A DNA stretch of 64,000 nt from Monoplex corrugatus (taxonomy: Eukaryota > Mollusca > Gastropoda > Littorinimorpha > Ranellidae). The position numbers and the translations under genes are program-made. Below the pieces are notes generated by a model. The model was given only the letters and a program-made list of their open reading frames with translations, had not been told where the DNA came from and did no database searches. Shown piece by piece: positions 11,171 through 22,499 of the stretch; within the stretch, counting starts at the first letter, position 1; the number at the start of each line of letters is the position of its first letter. Location of the stretch: positions 50,719,067 through 50,783,066 of the forward strand of contig JAPXFY010000013.1 in the NCBI GenBank assembly GCA_030674185.1, in the 5' to 3' direction.

Positions 11171-12800
11171 AACTAGTGCCTTATCCTGCTTTGTGTGTAT
11201 ACACGCCCAGAACATCATTGCATACCTGCTAGTGCCTTAACCTGCTTTGTGTGTATACACGCCCAGAACATCATTGCATACCTGCTAGTGCCTTAACCTG
11301 CATTGTGTGTATACACGCCCAGAACATCATTGCATACCTGCTAGTGCCTTAACCTGCTTTGTGTGTATACACGCCCAGAACATCATTGCATACCTGCTAG
11401 TGCCTTAACCTGCTTTGTGTGTATACACGCCCAGAACATCATTGCATACCTGCTAGTGCCTTAACCTGCATTGTGTGTATACACGCCCAGAACATCATTG
11501 CATACCTGCTAGTGCCTTAACCTGCTTTGTGTGTATACACGCCCAGAACATCATTGCATACCTGCTAGTGCCTTATCCTGCTTTGTGTGTATACACGCCC
11601 AGAACATCATTGCATACCTGCTAGTGCCTTATCCTGCTTTGTGTGTATACACGCCCAGAACATCATTGCATACCTGCTAGTGCCTTAACCTGCATTGTGT
11701 GTATACACACCCAGAACATCATTGCATACCTGCTAGTGCCTTAACCTGCTTTGTGTGTATACACGCCCAGAACATCATTGCATACCTGCTAGTGACTTAA
11801 CCTGCTTTGTGTGCATACACGCCCAGAACATCATTGCATACCTGCTAGTGCCTTATCCTGCTTGTGTGTATACACGCCCAGAACATCATTGCATACCTGC
11901 TAGTGCCTTAACCTGCATTGTGTGTATACACACCCAGAACATCATTGCATACCTGCTAGTGCCTTAACCTGCTTTGTGTGTATACACGCCCAGAACATCA
12001 TTGCATACCTGCTAGTGCCTTATCCTGCTTTGTGTGTATACACGCCCAGAACATCATTGCATACCTGCTAGTGCCTTAACCTGCTTTGTGTGTATACACA
12101 CCCAGAACATCATTGCATACCTGCTAGTGCCTTATCCTGCTTTGTGTGTATACACGCCCCGAACATCATTGCATACCTGCTAGTGCCTTATCCTGCTTTG
12201 TGTGTATACACGCCCCGAACATCATTGCATACCTGCTAGTGCCTTATCCTGCTTTGTGTGTATACACGCCCCGAACATCATTGCATACCTGCTAGTGCCT
12301 TATCCTGCTTTGTGTGTATACACGCCCAGAACATCATTGCATACCTGCTAGTGCCTTATCCTGCTTTGTGTGTATACACGCCCAGAACATCATTGCATAC
12401 CTGCTAGTGCCTTAACCTGCTTTGTGTGTATACACACCCAGAACATCATTGCATACCTGCTAGTGCCTTATCCTGCTTTGTGTGTATACACGCCCGAACA
12501 TCATTGCATACCTGCTAGTGACTTAAATTCTGTGTGTATGCACACGCTGAACTTTGCATACCTTGGTGCCTTAAGCTTGCTTTGTGTGCATACACACGCT
12601 GAACTTTGCATACCTACTAGCGCTTTAACATGCTTTGTGTGCATACACACGCTGAACATCATTGCAGACTTGCCAGTGCCTTAACATGCTTTGTGTGTAT
12701 ACACACGCTGAGCATCATTGCAGACTTGCTAGTTCTTTAACCCCCTTTGTGTATAAACCACAGAACGTCATTGCAGACTTGCTAGTACCTAATCGTGGCT
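11171..12800 (+). repeat. 56-bp satellite derived from a SINE
   Basis: About 24 nearly identical 56-bp units containing CCTGCTAGTGCCTTAACCTG, GTGTGTATACACGCCC and AGAACATCATTGCATA run to about 12530. About five decayed units follow, to about 12800. The unit aligns with the middle of the SINE at 21785-22150 (CTTGCTAGTGCCTGCACC, ACGTGTGTATA, GAGAACATCACATATGCA). Together with the SINE-like sequence directly to its left, this shows the satellite arose by tandem amplification of an internal SINE segment. Confidence 0.9.
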
Positions 12801-13085
12801 TAAAGGCTTGAGTAGCCTTTTGTCTGCTGCAGCATGTGCTGTGTTTATTTGTTACGTTCCGTGATTTGCATCGACCAGATTATTTTTGTAATAACATACT
12901 TATTGCAAGTCACGAGTTGTTACGAGCATATGTTGTTAAATACTATCGATTGCGCGCGCGCGAGAGAGAGAGAGAGAGAGTTGTAAACTTGTGTGTTCCA
13001 GCATACAAATTGCCAGCATAGGCGTTTGGCTTCTAAAGTTCGTGCCGGTACCATCTGTTACTGGGATCATTTTGTCACTAAACAC
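12801..13085. other. No gene seen
   Basis: Contains a short alternating CG tract followed by AG repeats near 12953-12980. Nothing else recognised. Confidence 0.5.
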
Positions 13086-13150
13086 TGTGCCCACATGGTG
13101 TAGTGGTTAAAGGCACCTACCGAGAATGCCATAGGTCTCACCTTCGGTTC
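13086..13150 (+). repeat. tRNA-like fragment leading into a tandem array
   Basis: CACATGGTGTAGTGGTTAAAGG resembles an A-box region of a tRNA-derived SINE head. About 40 bp later CGGTTCACAGAC could be a degenerate B box. The acceptor stem does not close, so it is not a tRNA gene. The GTTCACAGACGGG segment passes directly into the tandem repeat that follows. Confidence 0.4.
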
Positions 13151-14060
13151 ACAGACGGGATCATTCCTTACCTCACAGACGGGATCATTCCTTACCTCAC
13201 AGACGGGATCATTCCTTACCTTACCTCACAGACGGGATCATTCCTTACCTCACAGACGGATCATTCCTTACCTCACAGACGGGATCATTCCTTGCCTCAT
13301 CCCTAACCAACTCTGGACCTTCCTTCTGTTCACAGACGGGATCATTCCTTGCATCACCCCTACCCCACTCTGGACCTTCTTTCTGTTCACAGACGGGATC
13401 ATTCCTTGCATCACCCCTACCCCACTCTGGACCTTCTTTCTGTTCACAGACGGGATCATTCCTTGCCTCATCCCTACCCAACTCTGGACCTTCCTTCTGT
13501 TCACAGACGGGATCATTCCTTGCCTCATCCCTACCCAACTCTGGACCTTCTTTCTGTTCACAGACGGGATCATTCCTTGCCTCATCCCTACCCAACTCTG
13601 GACCTTCTTTCTGTTCACAGACGGGATCATTCCTTGTCTCATCCCTACCCAACTCTGGACCTTCTTTCTGTTCACAGACGGGATCATTCCTTGCCTCATC
13701 CCTACCCAACTCTGGACCTTCTTTCTGTTCACAGACGGGATCATTCCTTGCCTCATCCCTACCCAACTCTGGACCTTCTTTCTGTTCACAGACGGGATCA
13801 TTCCTTGCCTCATCCCTACCCAACTCTGGACCTTCTTTCTGTTCACAGACGGGATCATTCCTTGCCTCATCCCTACCCAACTCTGGACCTTCTTTCTGTT
13901 CACAGACGGGATCATTCCTTGCCTCATCCCTACCCAACTCTGGACCTTCTTTCTGTTCACAGACGGGATCATTCCTTGCATCACCCCTACCCCCACTCTG
14001 GACCTTCCTTCTGTTCACAGACGTGATCATTCTTTGCCTCACCCCTACTCCAACTCTGGA
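13151..14060. repeat. 24-bp then 57-bp tandem array
   Basis: It starts with about six 20-29-bp units of CACAGACGGGATCATTCCTT, then changes to about 13 units of 57 bp that contain the same segment plus GCCTCATCCCTACCCAACTC and TGGACCTTCTTTCTGTT. The period was checked at 13445, 13502 and 13559. Because 57 is 19 codons, frames stay open over the array on both strands (up to 265 codons on the minus strand, repeating NDPVCEQKEGPELGRDEAR). No start context, signal or domain supports a gene. Confidence 0.9.
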
Positions 14061-14344
14061 CTTTGAGTGCAGGTCAGGGTACTAGTCTTTCAGGAGAGAC
14101 AATGAATTGAGGTCCTGTGTGCAGCCTGCATATAGCGTACTTAAAAGAAACCATGGCATTGAAGGAGTTGTCGTCCTTATCAACAGTGTGTCCTCAAATC
14201 CCATATTGTATATCGACAAAAATGTGCAGACAGAATAAAAGACATTACAAAAAGGGGGAAAGGGGGACTTTATTTCGTCACAGTGAATTTATTTAAGAAG
14301 AAGGAAATAAATATACACAGGTAAAGATATAAAATAACTCATTT
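14061..14344. other. No gene seen
   Basis: AT-rich, non-coding, ending where RTE homology begins. Confidence 0.5.
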
Positions 14345-16225
14345 TCTCCCTGGACCTACCTGGTGTTCTTTTTCCCTCCAGCTTTCCTGTTGTGACTAGG
14401 TGCTCTAGTTTCTCTTGCCTCATACATGTATCTTTTCCTGATCTTCTTCATCAATGTTCTTTTTGTGTTTGCCTCTTTGAAGACTGTCTTGGTTGTTTTC
14501 TTTTTGTCTATGGAACTCTTAACATTCTTCTGAGAAACCACATTTCAGCTGCCTCAATCTTGTTCTGACTTTGAGGATTGACTTTCCACGCTTCACATCC
14601 GTACAAGAATATCAGTTCTGTATAATACTGAAGAACTCTTTTCCTGATGTTAATTGATAGGCATTTGTTGGTAAGAATACTTTTTATTTTCTTGAACGCT
14701 TTTTAGCTTGGCCAATTCTGCTGGCTATTTCTAATGTGTATCTGCCGTCTGGTGAGATGACTGTTCGCAGATACCTAACTTATCAATATCAGCGTGTCTC
14801 AGTGTTGTGCTTTTTGCTGTTATTTTGCGTGAGGGGATTTCTTGTTTTTTTTACTGATTACCATGACTTCCATCTTTTTGCTACTTAACTCCAGCCCTTT
14901 ATTTCTGGGTTTTATCTATTAAATTCACAAGGTTTTGTAGTTCCTTTTTTTTTTTTTTTTTTTTTTTTTTTCATTTTCTGCAAAAAGTGTCATCTGCATA
15001 ACGAAGATTAATATTTTTCCTCCAACCTCGATCCCAGGACATTCTTCTAGGTTTCTCATGATGGTTTTGCTGTCAAGTGAAAACAAATCTGGTGACAGAA
15101 CACATTCCTGCTTAATCTCTCCTTTGATTTTTTGGAAGGATCTTTTGTCATTTTCTGTTTTCATTGCTGGTGTTTATTCTCAATACATATTCCTTATTAT
15201 CCTTAGAGCCTGTTCATCAACATTGAGCCTTTCTAGTTTGTTGATCAATTCTTCGTGTTTTACCCGATCAAGAGCTTTGGTACAATCAACAAAATATAAG
15301 TATAAATCCTTATTCAACTCAGTTAATCTTTCTGTGAGAATTCTTAGGATGTATGTGGCATTGATAGTTCCTTTCCCTTCAAAAATCCACAGTGTTCATC
15401 AGCTATTTTTATTTTAATTTTGTTTCTTGTTCTATCACAATTATTCATAAAAGAATCTTTATTATATGACTCACCAAGCTGATTGTACAATGGAGTTCAC
15501 ATTCTATAGTCCCAGCCATATTTGGAAGTGCAATGAAAATTGATTTGACAAATCTTTAGGGATTTTTCCAGTGTAGTAAATTTCATTTTGGAGGACTTAT
15601 TTTTTTCAATACCAAATTCATCTAGAGCCTCGATCATTTCTGTAGTAACATTGTCGGGTCTGGGGCTTTTCCCGGTTTCATCTTTTTCAACGTTGCTCTA
15701 ACTTCATTTTCAACGTTGCTGTAACTTCATCTTTCATTATTGGTGGCCGTTCAGCGCTTTTATGATGTTTTCTTACTTTCTATCATTGTCGAAGAGGTCT
15801 GAAATGCACTGTGCCCATCTGTCTAACATTTTGTCTTTTGCTATTGTAATCGTACCATCTTAGATTTTAAGCAACCAGTTGATGTGCACGTCTTTTTCCT
15901 GTGGTTAATTTCTTCAGTGTTCCTGTACATAAACCTAGGATGTTTCCTTTGCGCTTTGTTCCCAGCCAAGCTTCTTTAGCTTCATAACACCTATTCCTTA
16001 TTTCCTTATAATGTTTCTGTAGTCTTCCCCTTTTTTTTTTTTGCCCCCCCCCCCTCCATTCTCCCATCAAGCCTAAAATTTCTGTTGTTATCCAATTCTT
16101 TTTTGCTTTTCTTTCAACTCTAGGGATTTTGTCACAAGCTTCATTTATCGGGTTTCTCAAATTTACCCTTTGTTCATCATTGTCACCAACGTCCTCCAGA
16201 GCACTAGATTTGAGACGTGCAAAGA
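14345..16225 (-). pseudogene. RTE-type LINE, old degenerate copy (copy D)
   Basis: Minus-strand remnant of an endonuclease/reverse-transcriptase polyprotein. It is recognised by colinearity with the clearer copy at 24965-27560: linker (AKKNWITTEILGLMGE), the PGKAPGPDN-like region near 15650-15680, the tract around the YADD box near 14985-15010, and the C-terminal NTKRTLMKKIRKR. Stops and frameshifts occur throughout, with a poly-T run at 14945-14972. The extreme 3' end with its triplet tail is missing and the 5' side ends near 16225, inside the endonuclease-RT linker. Sequence details (TLMKKIR rather than SLIRKIR) place it with copy A in an older subfamily. Confidence 0.85.
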
Positions 16226-16409
16226 TGTGTTGTTGCCAGGCCACTTGATAGATATTCTCCTTTTCCGACTCCTAACCCACTCACCACCGGCACTGCAGCT
16301 GCACCTGTCCTCGCCAGTTGTATCGTCTGCGGGTAAACCGTCGGTTTGTGGTGACAGATGCAGTCTGCAGTGTAAGACAAACGAAGAGCTGAGATACAGT
16401 TTAAGGAAT

Positions 16410-16880
16410 CGCGTGCACATGTGTGTAGGTGTGTGTACGGTATGTGTGTAGGTGCGTGCGTGTGTGTGTGTGTGTGTGTGTGTGACGGTGTGTGTGTACA
16501 GTGTGTGTGTGTGTGTATACTGTGCGTGTGTGTGTACGAAGTGTGTGTGTGTGTACAGTGTGTGTGTAGGTGTGTTTACGGTGTGTGTGTGTTTGTGTGT
16601 AAGGAGGGGGGCGTGGGTGTTTGTGTGTGGCGTGTTTATGGGGGTGTGCTCAATTTCTTTTAATGTCTATCCACATAATGTAATATTAGACGAATGGGGG
16701 GGGGGGGGGGGGATATATGTGTGTGCGCGAGCTAGTTTGTATGTGTCGTGTGTGTATGTGTGTGTGTGTGTGTCCAAGCGAGTGTGTGAATCCTCCAAGT
16801 GTGTGTGTGCTTGCACGTGCGTATGTGTGTGTGCGCGCGCGTGCGTATGTTGGCGCGAGTCCAAACGTGTGTTTTTGTAG
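16410..16880. repeat. GT-rich microsatellite region with a poly-G run
   Basis: Interrupted GT repeats with TGTGTACGG variants, a G run at about 16697-16712, then mixed GT and GC dinucleotides. The Cys/Val-rich frames are low-complexity translations. Confidence 0.85.
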
Positions 16881-17197
16881 TGGGGTGGGGCTATGATTAT
16901 GTGAGGTTGAGCCTCGTGACAAAGGTATGCCTCGTTGTCACCCTGGGTAAGATCATTACAGTGGACACGACCAGCGTTATCACGTCTGTCCTTGTCGCAG
17001 TTATTTGATTTGGCCACTGAGAAAAGAAAAAAAAGAGGGGGAGGGGAACAGTGATAAGAGGGAGAGGGCCAAGTTAGCGGTGGATGTGTATGTGTCTGTG
17101 TCTGTGCATGCGTGGGGACTAACATAAATCAGTCAGACTAGAGATACGGCAAGAGAGATCAACATACTGTCGCAGGGCTGGGTGAGTCAGTTGTTAA
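16881..17197. other. No gene seen
   Basis: Mixed sequence with a purine-rich patch at 17020-17070 and no recognisable element. Confidence 0.45.
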
Positions 17198-17390
17198 CTA
17201 ACCCTTCGGCTCCCACATGCGATCCACCAACTGCAAAAATTTAACCCCTTGACTCCCTCACCCTAGCCATCAGCTTCCTGCGAGAAGCTGGTGGATAGGG
17301 TGAAGGAGTCAAAGGGTTAAGTTTTTGCTTTGCTTGCATAGTTGACAGTGCAGGAGGCTGGTGGACAGGGTGCGGGAGTCGAAGGGTTAA
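17198..17390. mobile_element. TTAA-ended nested-palindrome MITE, copy 2
   Basis: Outer arms CTAACCCTTCGGCTCCCAC and GTGCGGGAGTCGAAGGGTTAA, inner arms TTTAACCCCTTGACTCCC and GGAGTCAAAGGGTTAAG around a near-perfect palindrome centred at about 17281 (AGCTTCCTGCGAGAAGCT). Same architecture as the copies at 278, 50308 and 50993. Compensating changes in the two outer arms (CTTCGGCTCC / GAGTCGAAG) suggest arm homogenisation within this copy. Confidence 0.8.
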
Positions 17391-17440
17391 GAGCCGTGGA
17401 CTCAAGAATTCATGTATCGGCTTGATATCCCATCCCCAGC

Positions 17441-17510
17441 GGGCGTGATAGCCAAGTGGTTAAGACATAGAGCTTCCACCGTGAAGGTGAGGTTCGAGCC
17501 TTGTGTGTAA
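17441..17510 (+). mobile_element. tRNA-derived SINE head
   Basis: A box TAGCCAAGTGG (17449-17459) and B box GGTTCGAGCC (17491-17500) are near consensus for internal RNA polymerase III promoters. The stems do not form a full cloverleaf and the sequence runs into a (TATAG)n block, so a SINE head is more likely than a tRNA gene. Confidence 0.6.
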
Positions 17511-17543
17511 AGGAGGGGTGTCGTAATACTGTTATGAATCCAT

Positions 17544-17678
17544 AGTATAGTATAGTATAGTATAGTACAGTATAGTATAGTATAGTATAGTATAGTACAG
17601 TATAGTACAGTATAGTATAGTACAGTATAGTATAGTACAGTATAGTATAGTATAGTATAGTATAGTATAGTATAGTAT
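17544..17678. repeat. (TATAG)n pentanucleotide microsatellite
   Basis: About 27 units of TATAG with some TACAG variants. Confidence 0.95.
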
Positions 17679-17689
17679 TAGTAATATGA

Positions 17690-17957
17690 AACTGAGGAGA
17701 GCTGGACAGTAGAAGGTCCTCAGAGTAGGAACCCCCATCAAGCAAGTGTTTCGGCCCTTAACTCCTGACACTCTAAGGGGGCTGGGCCACATCCAGGTGA
17801 TGACTCTTGAGTGCCCCTCTGCTGTCACCATTTTTTTTTTCAATAGAAATTTGTCCTCTGGGAATCGAACCCGGCATCCTAGTTGGTCAGGTTTCTCACG
17901 GCAAAAAGTCACCCTTTGGGCCGGATGTCTTAACCACTTGGCTATCAGTCACCAGCA
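17690..17957 (-). mobile_element. tRNA-derived SINE
   Basis: On the minus strand an A box TAGCCAAGTGG (complement of 17934-17944) is followed by a B box GGGTTCGATTCC (complement of 17861-17872), then a body rich in CCCAGCCCCCTTAGAG and similar. The A-to-B distance of about 60 bp is longer than in most tRNAs, so the head carries an insertion or derives from a long-arm tRNA. It shares its A box with the head at 17441. Confidence 0.65.
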
Positions 17958-18337
17958 ACATATGGGGGAATTTTAATTCATATGAAGTTCACTTTTGTTC
18001 CTCCTGGTCCAGATCCAGCTGGAGCGTTTTTCCGCTGCTTCTGCTTATTGTCTTTAGAGCTCTGACCCTCTCTCTCTCCCCCCCCCCCCCCCCCCCCGAA
18101 ATCCAGAGCTGCTTCATGAGATTACAGGCTGATGTGACTACCAACCCCCTTGCTCCAATCTCTATGGCGAGGACTTTGCCTTGAAAGCCAGATGTCCTCA
18201 AGTTGCTGGCTCTAGACTGGCATTCTTTTCAGTCTTGTAGATATGGGCTTCTTCCATTCTGTACTTTCGTATGGTACAGTTAGCTCTATTAGAATCACCT
18301 GTTCTGTTTGGATGAATGAGAGTGGACAACTATGTAT
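17958..18337. other. No gene seen; poly-C run
   Basis: A CT tract ends in a C homopolymer at about 18079-18097. The remainder is unclassified. Confidence 0.5.
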
Positions 18338-18515
18338 GGTATAGTATAGTATAGTATAGTATAGTTTAGTTTAGTTTAGTATAGTATAGTATAGTATAGT
18401 ATAGTATAGTATAGTATAGTATAGTATAGTATAGTATAGTATGGTATGGTATGGTATGGTATGGTATGGTATGGTATGGTATGGTATGGTATGGTATGGT
18501 ATAGTATAGTATAGT
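18338..18515. repeat. (TATAG)n / (TATGG)n pentanucleotide microsatellite
   Basis: Begins and ends with TATAG, with TTTAG variants and a central homogeneous block of about twelve TATGG units near 18440-18500. The variant has spread as a contiguous block. Confidence 0.95.
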
Positions 18516-19400
18516 CCTCGGTATCGGCAAAGTGGGTTAAAATCATTGATACATCAGCAAAGTGGGTGAGATTCAGTGGCGCATCGGCAAAGTGGGTGAG
18601 AGTCATCGACACATCAGCAAAGTGATGAGACTCATTGACACATCGGCAAAGTGGATGAGACTCAGTGACACATCGAAAAAGTAGATGAGACTCAGTGATA
18701 CATTGGCAAAGTGGATGAGACTCAGTGACACATCGAAAAGTAGATGAGACTCATTAATACATGGCAAAGTGGATGAGACCAGTGACACATCGGCAAAGTG
18801 GATGAGACCAGTGACACATCGCAAAGTGGATGAGACCTCAGTGATACATCGACAAAGTGGATGAGACCCAGTGACACATCGACAAAGTGGATGAGACTCA
18901 GTGACACATCGACAAAGTGGATGAGACTCAGTGACACATCGACAAAGTGGATGAGACTCAGTGATACATCGACAAAGTGGATGAGATCATGACACTCGAC
19001 AAAGTGGATGAGACTCAGTGACACATCGACAAAGTGGATGAGACTCAGTGACACATCGACAAAGTGGATGAGACTCAGGATCACATCGACAAAGTGGATG
19101 AGACTCAGTGAGACCGACAAAGTGATAACCCAGTGAACATCGACAAAGGTTGATGAGACCAGTGACACATCGGCAAAGTGGATGAGACCCAGTGACACAT
19201 CGGCAAAGTGGATGAGACCCAGTGACACATCGGCAAAGTGGATGAGACCCAGTGACACATCGGCAAAGTGGATGAGACCCAGTGACACATCGACAAAGTG
19301 GATGAGAGTCATTGATACTTCAGCAAAGTGGATGAGACTTAGTGACACGTCGGCAAAGTGGATGAGACTCAGTGACACATCGGCAAAGTGGATGAGACAC
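18516..19400. repeat. 30-bp tandem array
   Basis: About 29 units of a 30-bp repeat containing CAGTGACACATCGACAAAG and TGGATGAGACT. Because 30 is 10 codons, the minus strand stays open for 263 codons (SLIHFVDVSL repeated); I regard this as a by-product. Blocks of GGCAAAG and GACAAAG variants are grouped. Between about 18720 and 19150 many units have single-base losses, whereas 19160-19400 is regular. Confidence 0.9.
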
Positions 19401-20519
19401 GACACTGGGATCTCACGTTTCTTAACGAGCCCCTGGCAATACTCGGCCTTGGGTAGGAGCCGAAAAATCCAACAATGATTTTTTTTTTCAAACTGATAGG
19501 AGTTTGAAATCACGAGTTCTCAGACTGTAGTCCTTGGCAGAAAGCACTTGGCCTCGTCGACTGGTTTGGCATGTGGTAGTGTTTATCTATTTCTGTCTAT
19601 ATGGCTGCCCTGATGTGGCTTCAGGCTTTAACAGCCATTGTCATAACGTTGCTGTGGATAGTCGATGTAATTACAAAACTTGATTGACATATTTTTATTT
19701 AGTGTACGTAAATTGATACTGATTTTTTTCTTTGAGTGTGTGGTAGGGTTGGTGCGACGTGAGATAATAATTATTTAGTTTAAGGGGTTGCGTTAAAAGA
19801 GGGGTGGTGGGGAATGTGGAGGTACGGAATGGAAAATGCTCGCTTGTTCATGCAGGCATATATGCATACATATATATGCGCATGCGTGCATACCTAAACA
19901 TGTATTTGTATTGCGCACATGTACAACTACTGTGTTCTTGCATAATCCGATCGCTTCCCACCTCCTCGACACGCACACAAAACCAACTCACAGAGCCATA
20001 GAGGTAGTGTCACCCCCACTCCCAATCTCTCCTTTTAAAACTTTTTTTTTTTTTAAGGAGATAAAGGTAAAAGTTTATGTCAGTGGAAGACTGAAACTTG
20101 AGGCACGAATGCAAATTAAGAAGTCCTAAAGAAACCACTATCACTCTCAGTGAGTTCGAAAAACAAGTATGAAGACAGTTTCACATGTCCTAGAAAAACG
20201 CTTTAAAGGAGGTTGAAAAACGAAGCATGGAGACAAGTTCATTGTTCCAATAAAAACAAAAGTTTAGAAGAGATTGGAAAACGAAGCACGAAGACAGTTT
20301 GATTGTCCCAGAGAGCGAGTCCAAAAGAGATCGAACTATGTAGTACAGAGATAAATTCATACGTCTAGAAAAACAGAGATAACGTTTTATGTTGGAAGTA
20401 GTATTGTCTGAGATGTATGTATGCATGGCTTCTGTTGGTTGGGGTTTTTTTGCTTGTTGGGTTCTTTGTTTCTTTCTCTTTTTTTTCTTCTTTCTTTGTT
20501 TCTTTCTTTTTAGCGTTCT
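19401..20519. other. No gene seen; degenerate repeat fragments
   Basis: About 19575-19650 (GCCCTGATGTGG, CTTTAACAGC) resembles the 3' end of repeat R1. From about 20155 to 20370 there are GAAAAACGAAGCA-type blocks that look like decayed relatives of the 44-bp array at 20945. No coding frame is credible. Confidence 0.45.
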
Positions 20520-20860
20520 GATTTTTTTCTGGGATGCCTGTGTATGCACGTTGTTTTTCCACACTGCACAGGCAGTACGTCACTGCACAGTCTGCATACT
20601 CAGTCTTCGGTGGGCATGCATGCTGGGTGTTTTCATGTTTACAGGATCTTTAAGTGCATAGTTGATGTTTTGCGTGTGTATACACATGGGGGGGGGGGGG
20701 GCTGCAGACAGTAACAGGTCTGTTTAGCTGGGAGATAAAAAAAAATCCACATCCTTTACCTACCGGGCAGGAGGAAGCTAGGTAGGATTGAACCCAGACT
20801 TCAGTTGAAAGACTAGCACCCAGTTCATCATTCAAACTGTAGAGTGCATAGGGCTTTACC
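20520..20860 (-). mobile_element. tRNA-derived SINE, near complete
   Basis: On the minus strand: B box GGGTTCAATCC (complement of 20785-20795), GGTAGGTAAAGGATG, ATCTCCCAGC, a G/C homopolymer at 20690-20701, GTGTGTATACACACGC, TTAAAGATCCTGTAAAC, and CCACCGAAGACTGAGTATGC. The order matches the SINE at 21785-22150 and the partial copy at 2275-2462, so the three define one family. Confidence 0.8.
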
Positions 20861-20939
20861 TTGTTTCATGGCATCTGCGAGTAATTGCTGATAGATTTAG
20901 GGGGAGCCCATATGGAATCGCCTTTGTGGAATGAATGGA

Positions 20940-21740
20940 AAGCGAAATGTGAAGGCGGATTAAGGGGTCTGAGAGATTGGAAAACAAAACACGCAGAGGT
21001 GGATAAAGACATTTGAGAGAATGGAAAACGAAACATACAGAGGTGGATAAAGACATTTGAGAGAATGGAAAACGAAACATACAGAGGTGGATAAAGACGT
21101 TTAAGAGATTGGAAAACAAAACATACAGAGGTGGATAAAGACTTTGAGAGATTGGAAAACAAAACATGCAGAGGTGGATAAAGACATTTAAGAGATTGGA
21201 AAACAAAACATACAGAGGTGGATAAAGATATTTGAGAGATTGGAAAACGAAACATACAGAGGTGGATAAAGATATTTGAGAGATTGGAAAACAAAACATG
21301 CAGAGGTGGATAAAGACATTTGAGAGATTGGAAAACAAAACATACAGAGGTGAATAAAGACATTTGAGAGATTGGAAAACAAAACATACAGATGTGGATA
21401 AAGATATTTGAGAGATTGGAAAACAAAACATACAGAGGTGGATAAAGATATTTGAGAGATTGGCAAGCAAAACATGCAGAGGTGGATAAAGACGTGTGAA
21501 AGAATGGAAAATGAAATATGTGGAGGGTTATTAAGGAGTCTAAGAGATTAGAAAACAAAACACTTGAAGACGGATTAAGGAATCTGAGAGATTGGAAAAC
21601 AAATCATGCAGAGGTGGATTAAGACGTTTGATAGATTGGAAAACAAAACATTTGGAGGCGGATTAAGGAGTCTGAGAGATTGGAAAACGAAACATAGGAG
21701 TCTGAGAGATTAGAAAACGAAACATGCATGCTGAGGCGGA
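20940..21740. repeat. 44-bp tandem array
   Basis: About 17 units containing GAGATTGGAAAACAAAACAT and ACAGAGGTGGATAAAGAC; the period is 44 bp (for example 21001 to 21045). Outer units are diverged, with GCGGATTAAGGAGTC replacing part of the motif. Frames are open on the minus strand in several registers, as expected of a stop-poor repeat. Confidence 0.9.
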
Positions 21741-21784
21741 TTAAGGTGCCCCATTGAAGAAGAAAGCATCAACACTAGAAGTTT

Positions 21785-22150
21785 TTAGCTGTTCTCGTAT
21801 GTATAGGTATGCGCTTTGTTTTGCCCATGCTGTGCATACGGCCTGTTGCTGCACAGTCTGCATACTCCATCTTCGGTGATGTGCATAATGGATGTTTCCA
21901 AAAGCTACCAGATACTGACATGACGTGCAGGATCTTTAACGTGCATATGTGATGTTCTCCGTGGAAATATACACACGTAAGCGGTGCAGGCACTAGCAAG
22001 TCGATATGCGCACACGTTGACCAGGAAGATCGGGGGGAAAAAAACCTTCGTCCTTGATCCCCCCTCCCCTCCCCCCTTCCTTCATCCAAGGCACAAGTAC
22101 TAAAGCAGGATCGAATTTAAACCTTCCGATCAGAAGTCTGATTGCAATTC
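21785..22150 (-). mobile_element. tRNA-derived SINE, near complete
   Basis: On the minus strand: a degenerate head with B-box-like ATTCGATCC, then CCGATCTTCCTGGTCAACG, CTTGCTAGTGCC, GTGTGTATA, GAGAACATCACATATGCACG, TTAAAGATCCTGCACG and CACCGAAGATGGAGTATGC. This copy holds the segment that was amplified into the 56-bp satellite at 11.2 kb. Confidence 0.8.
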
Positions 22151-22227
22151 CCACTTGCCTGTCACGCTCGAAACAGAGCTCTGGATATATGTCCCCGAAA
22201 CGTTATCAGCAACTGTCCAGAAAACGG

Positions 22228-22330
22228 GGTTAAAGAGAGAGACAGAGAGGAAGAGAGAGAGAAGGGGAAAGAGAGAGAAGGAGAGCGAGGTAGAGAGACA
22301 GAGAGAGGAGAGCGAGAGAGAGGCGGACCA
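22228..22330. repeat. GA-rich microsatellite
   Basis: Interrupted GA repeats on the plus strand. Confidence 0.9.
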
Positions 22331-22499
22331 CCTGTTCACTTTCACTGAGCACAGTCGTTGTCACACAGTCAGTGCGAGTGGCCTTCGTTCTGACAAAGCT
22401 TTGTTAAGAGATTTTCTTATCGGTGACTGTGGTCGTGAGTGTGTGTATATATATTATGTACCGGTATGTATGTGGTACATACGTACTTTGTGGGTTGAT

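Noticed and set aside
11171..12800. CRISPR-like regularly spaced repeat
   Set aside because: Units are contiguous with no unique spacers and the context is eukaryotic.
13245..14042. 265-codon minus-strand frame with 19-residue repeats as a repeat protein gene
   Set aside because: Unit length is a multiple of three, frames are open on both strands, and there is no promoter, signal peptide, splice or known domain.
17441..17510. Functional tRNA gene
   Set aside because: A and B boxes are good but no closing acceptor stem or clear anticodon arm; it merges into repeats, as SINE heads do.
18722..19513. 263-codon frame repeating SLIHFVDVSL
   Set aside because: By-product of a 30-bp tandem repeat; unit losses elsewhere in the array change the frame freely.
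20856..21558. Frames repeating FVFQSLKCLYPPLYVLFSN
   Set aside because: By-product of the 44-bp array; the unit is not a multiple of three and the same peptides appear in several frames.
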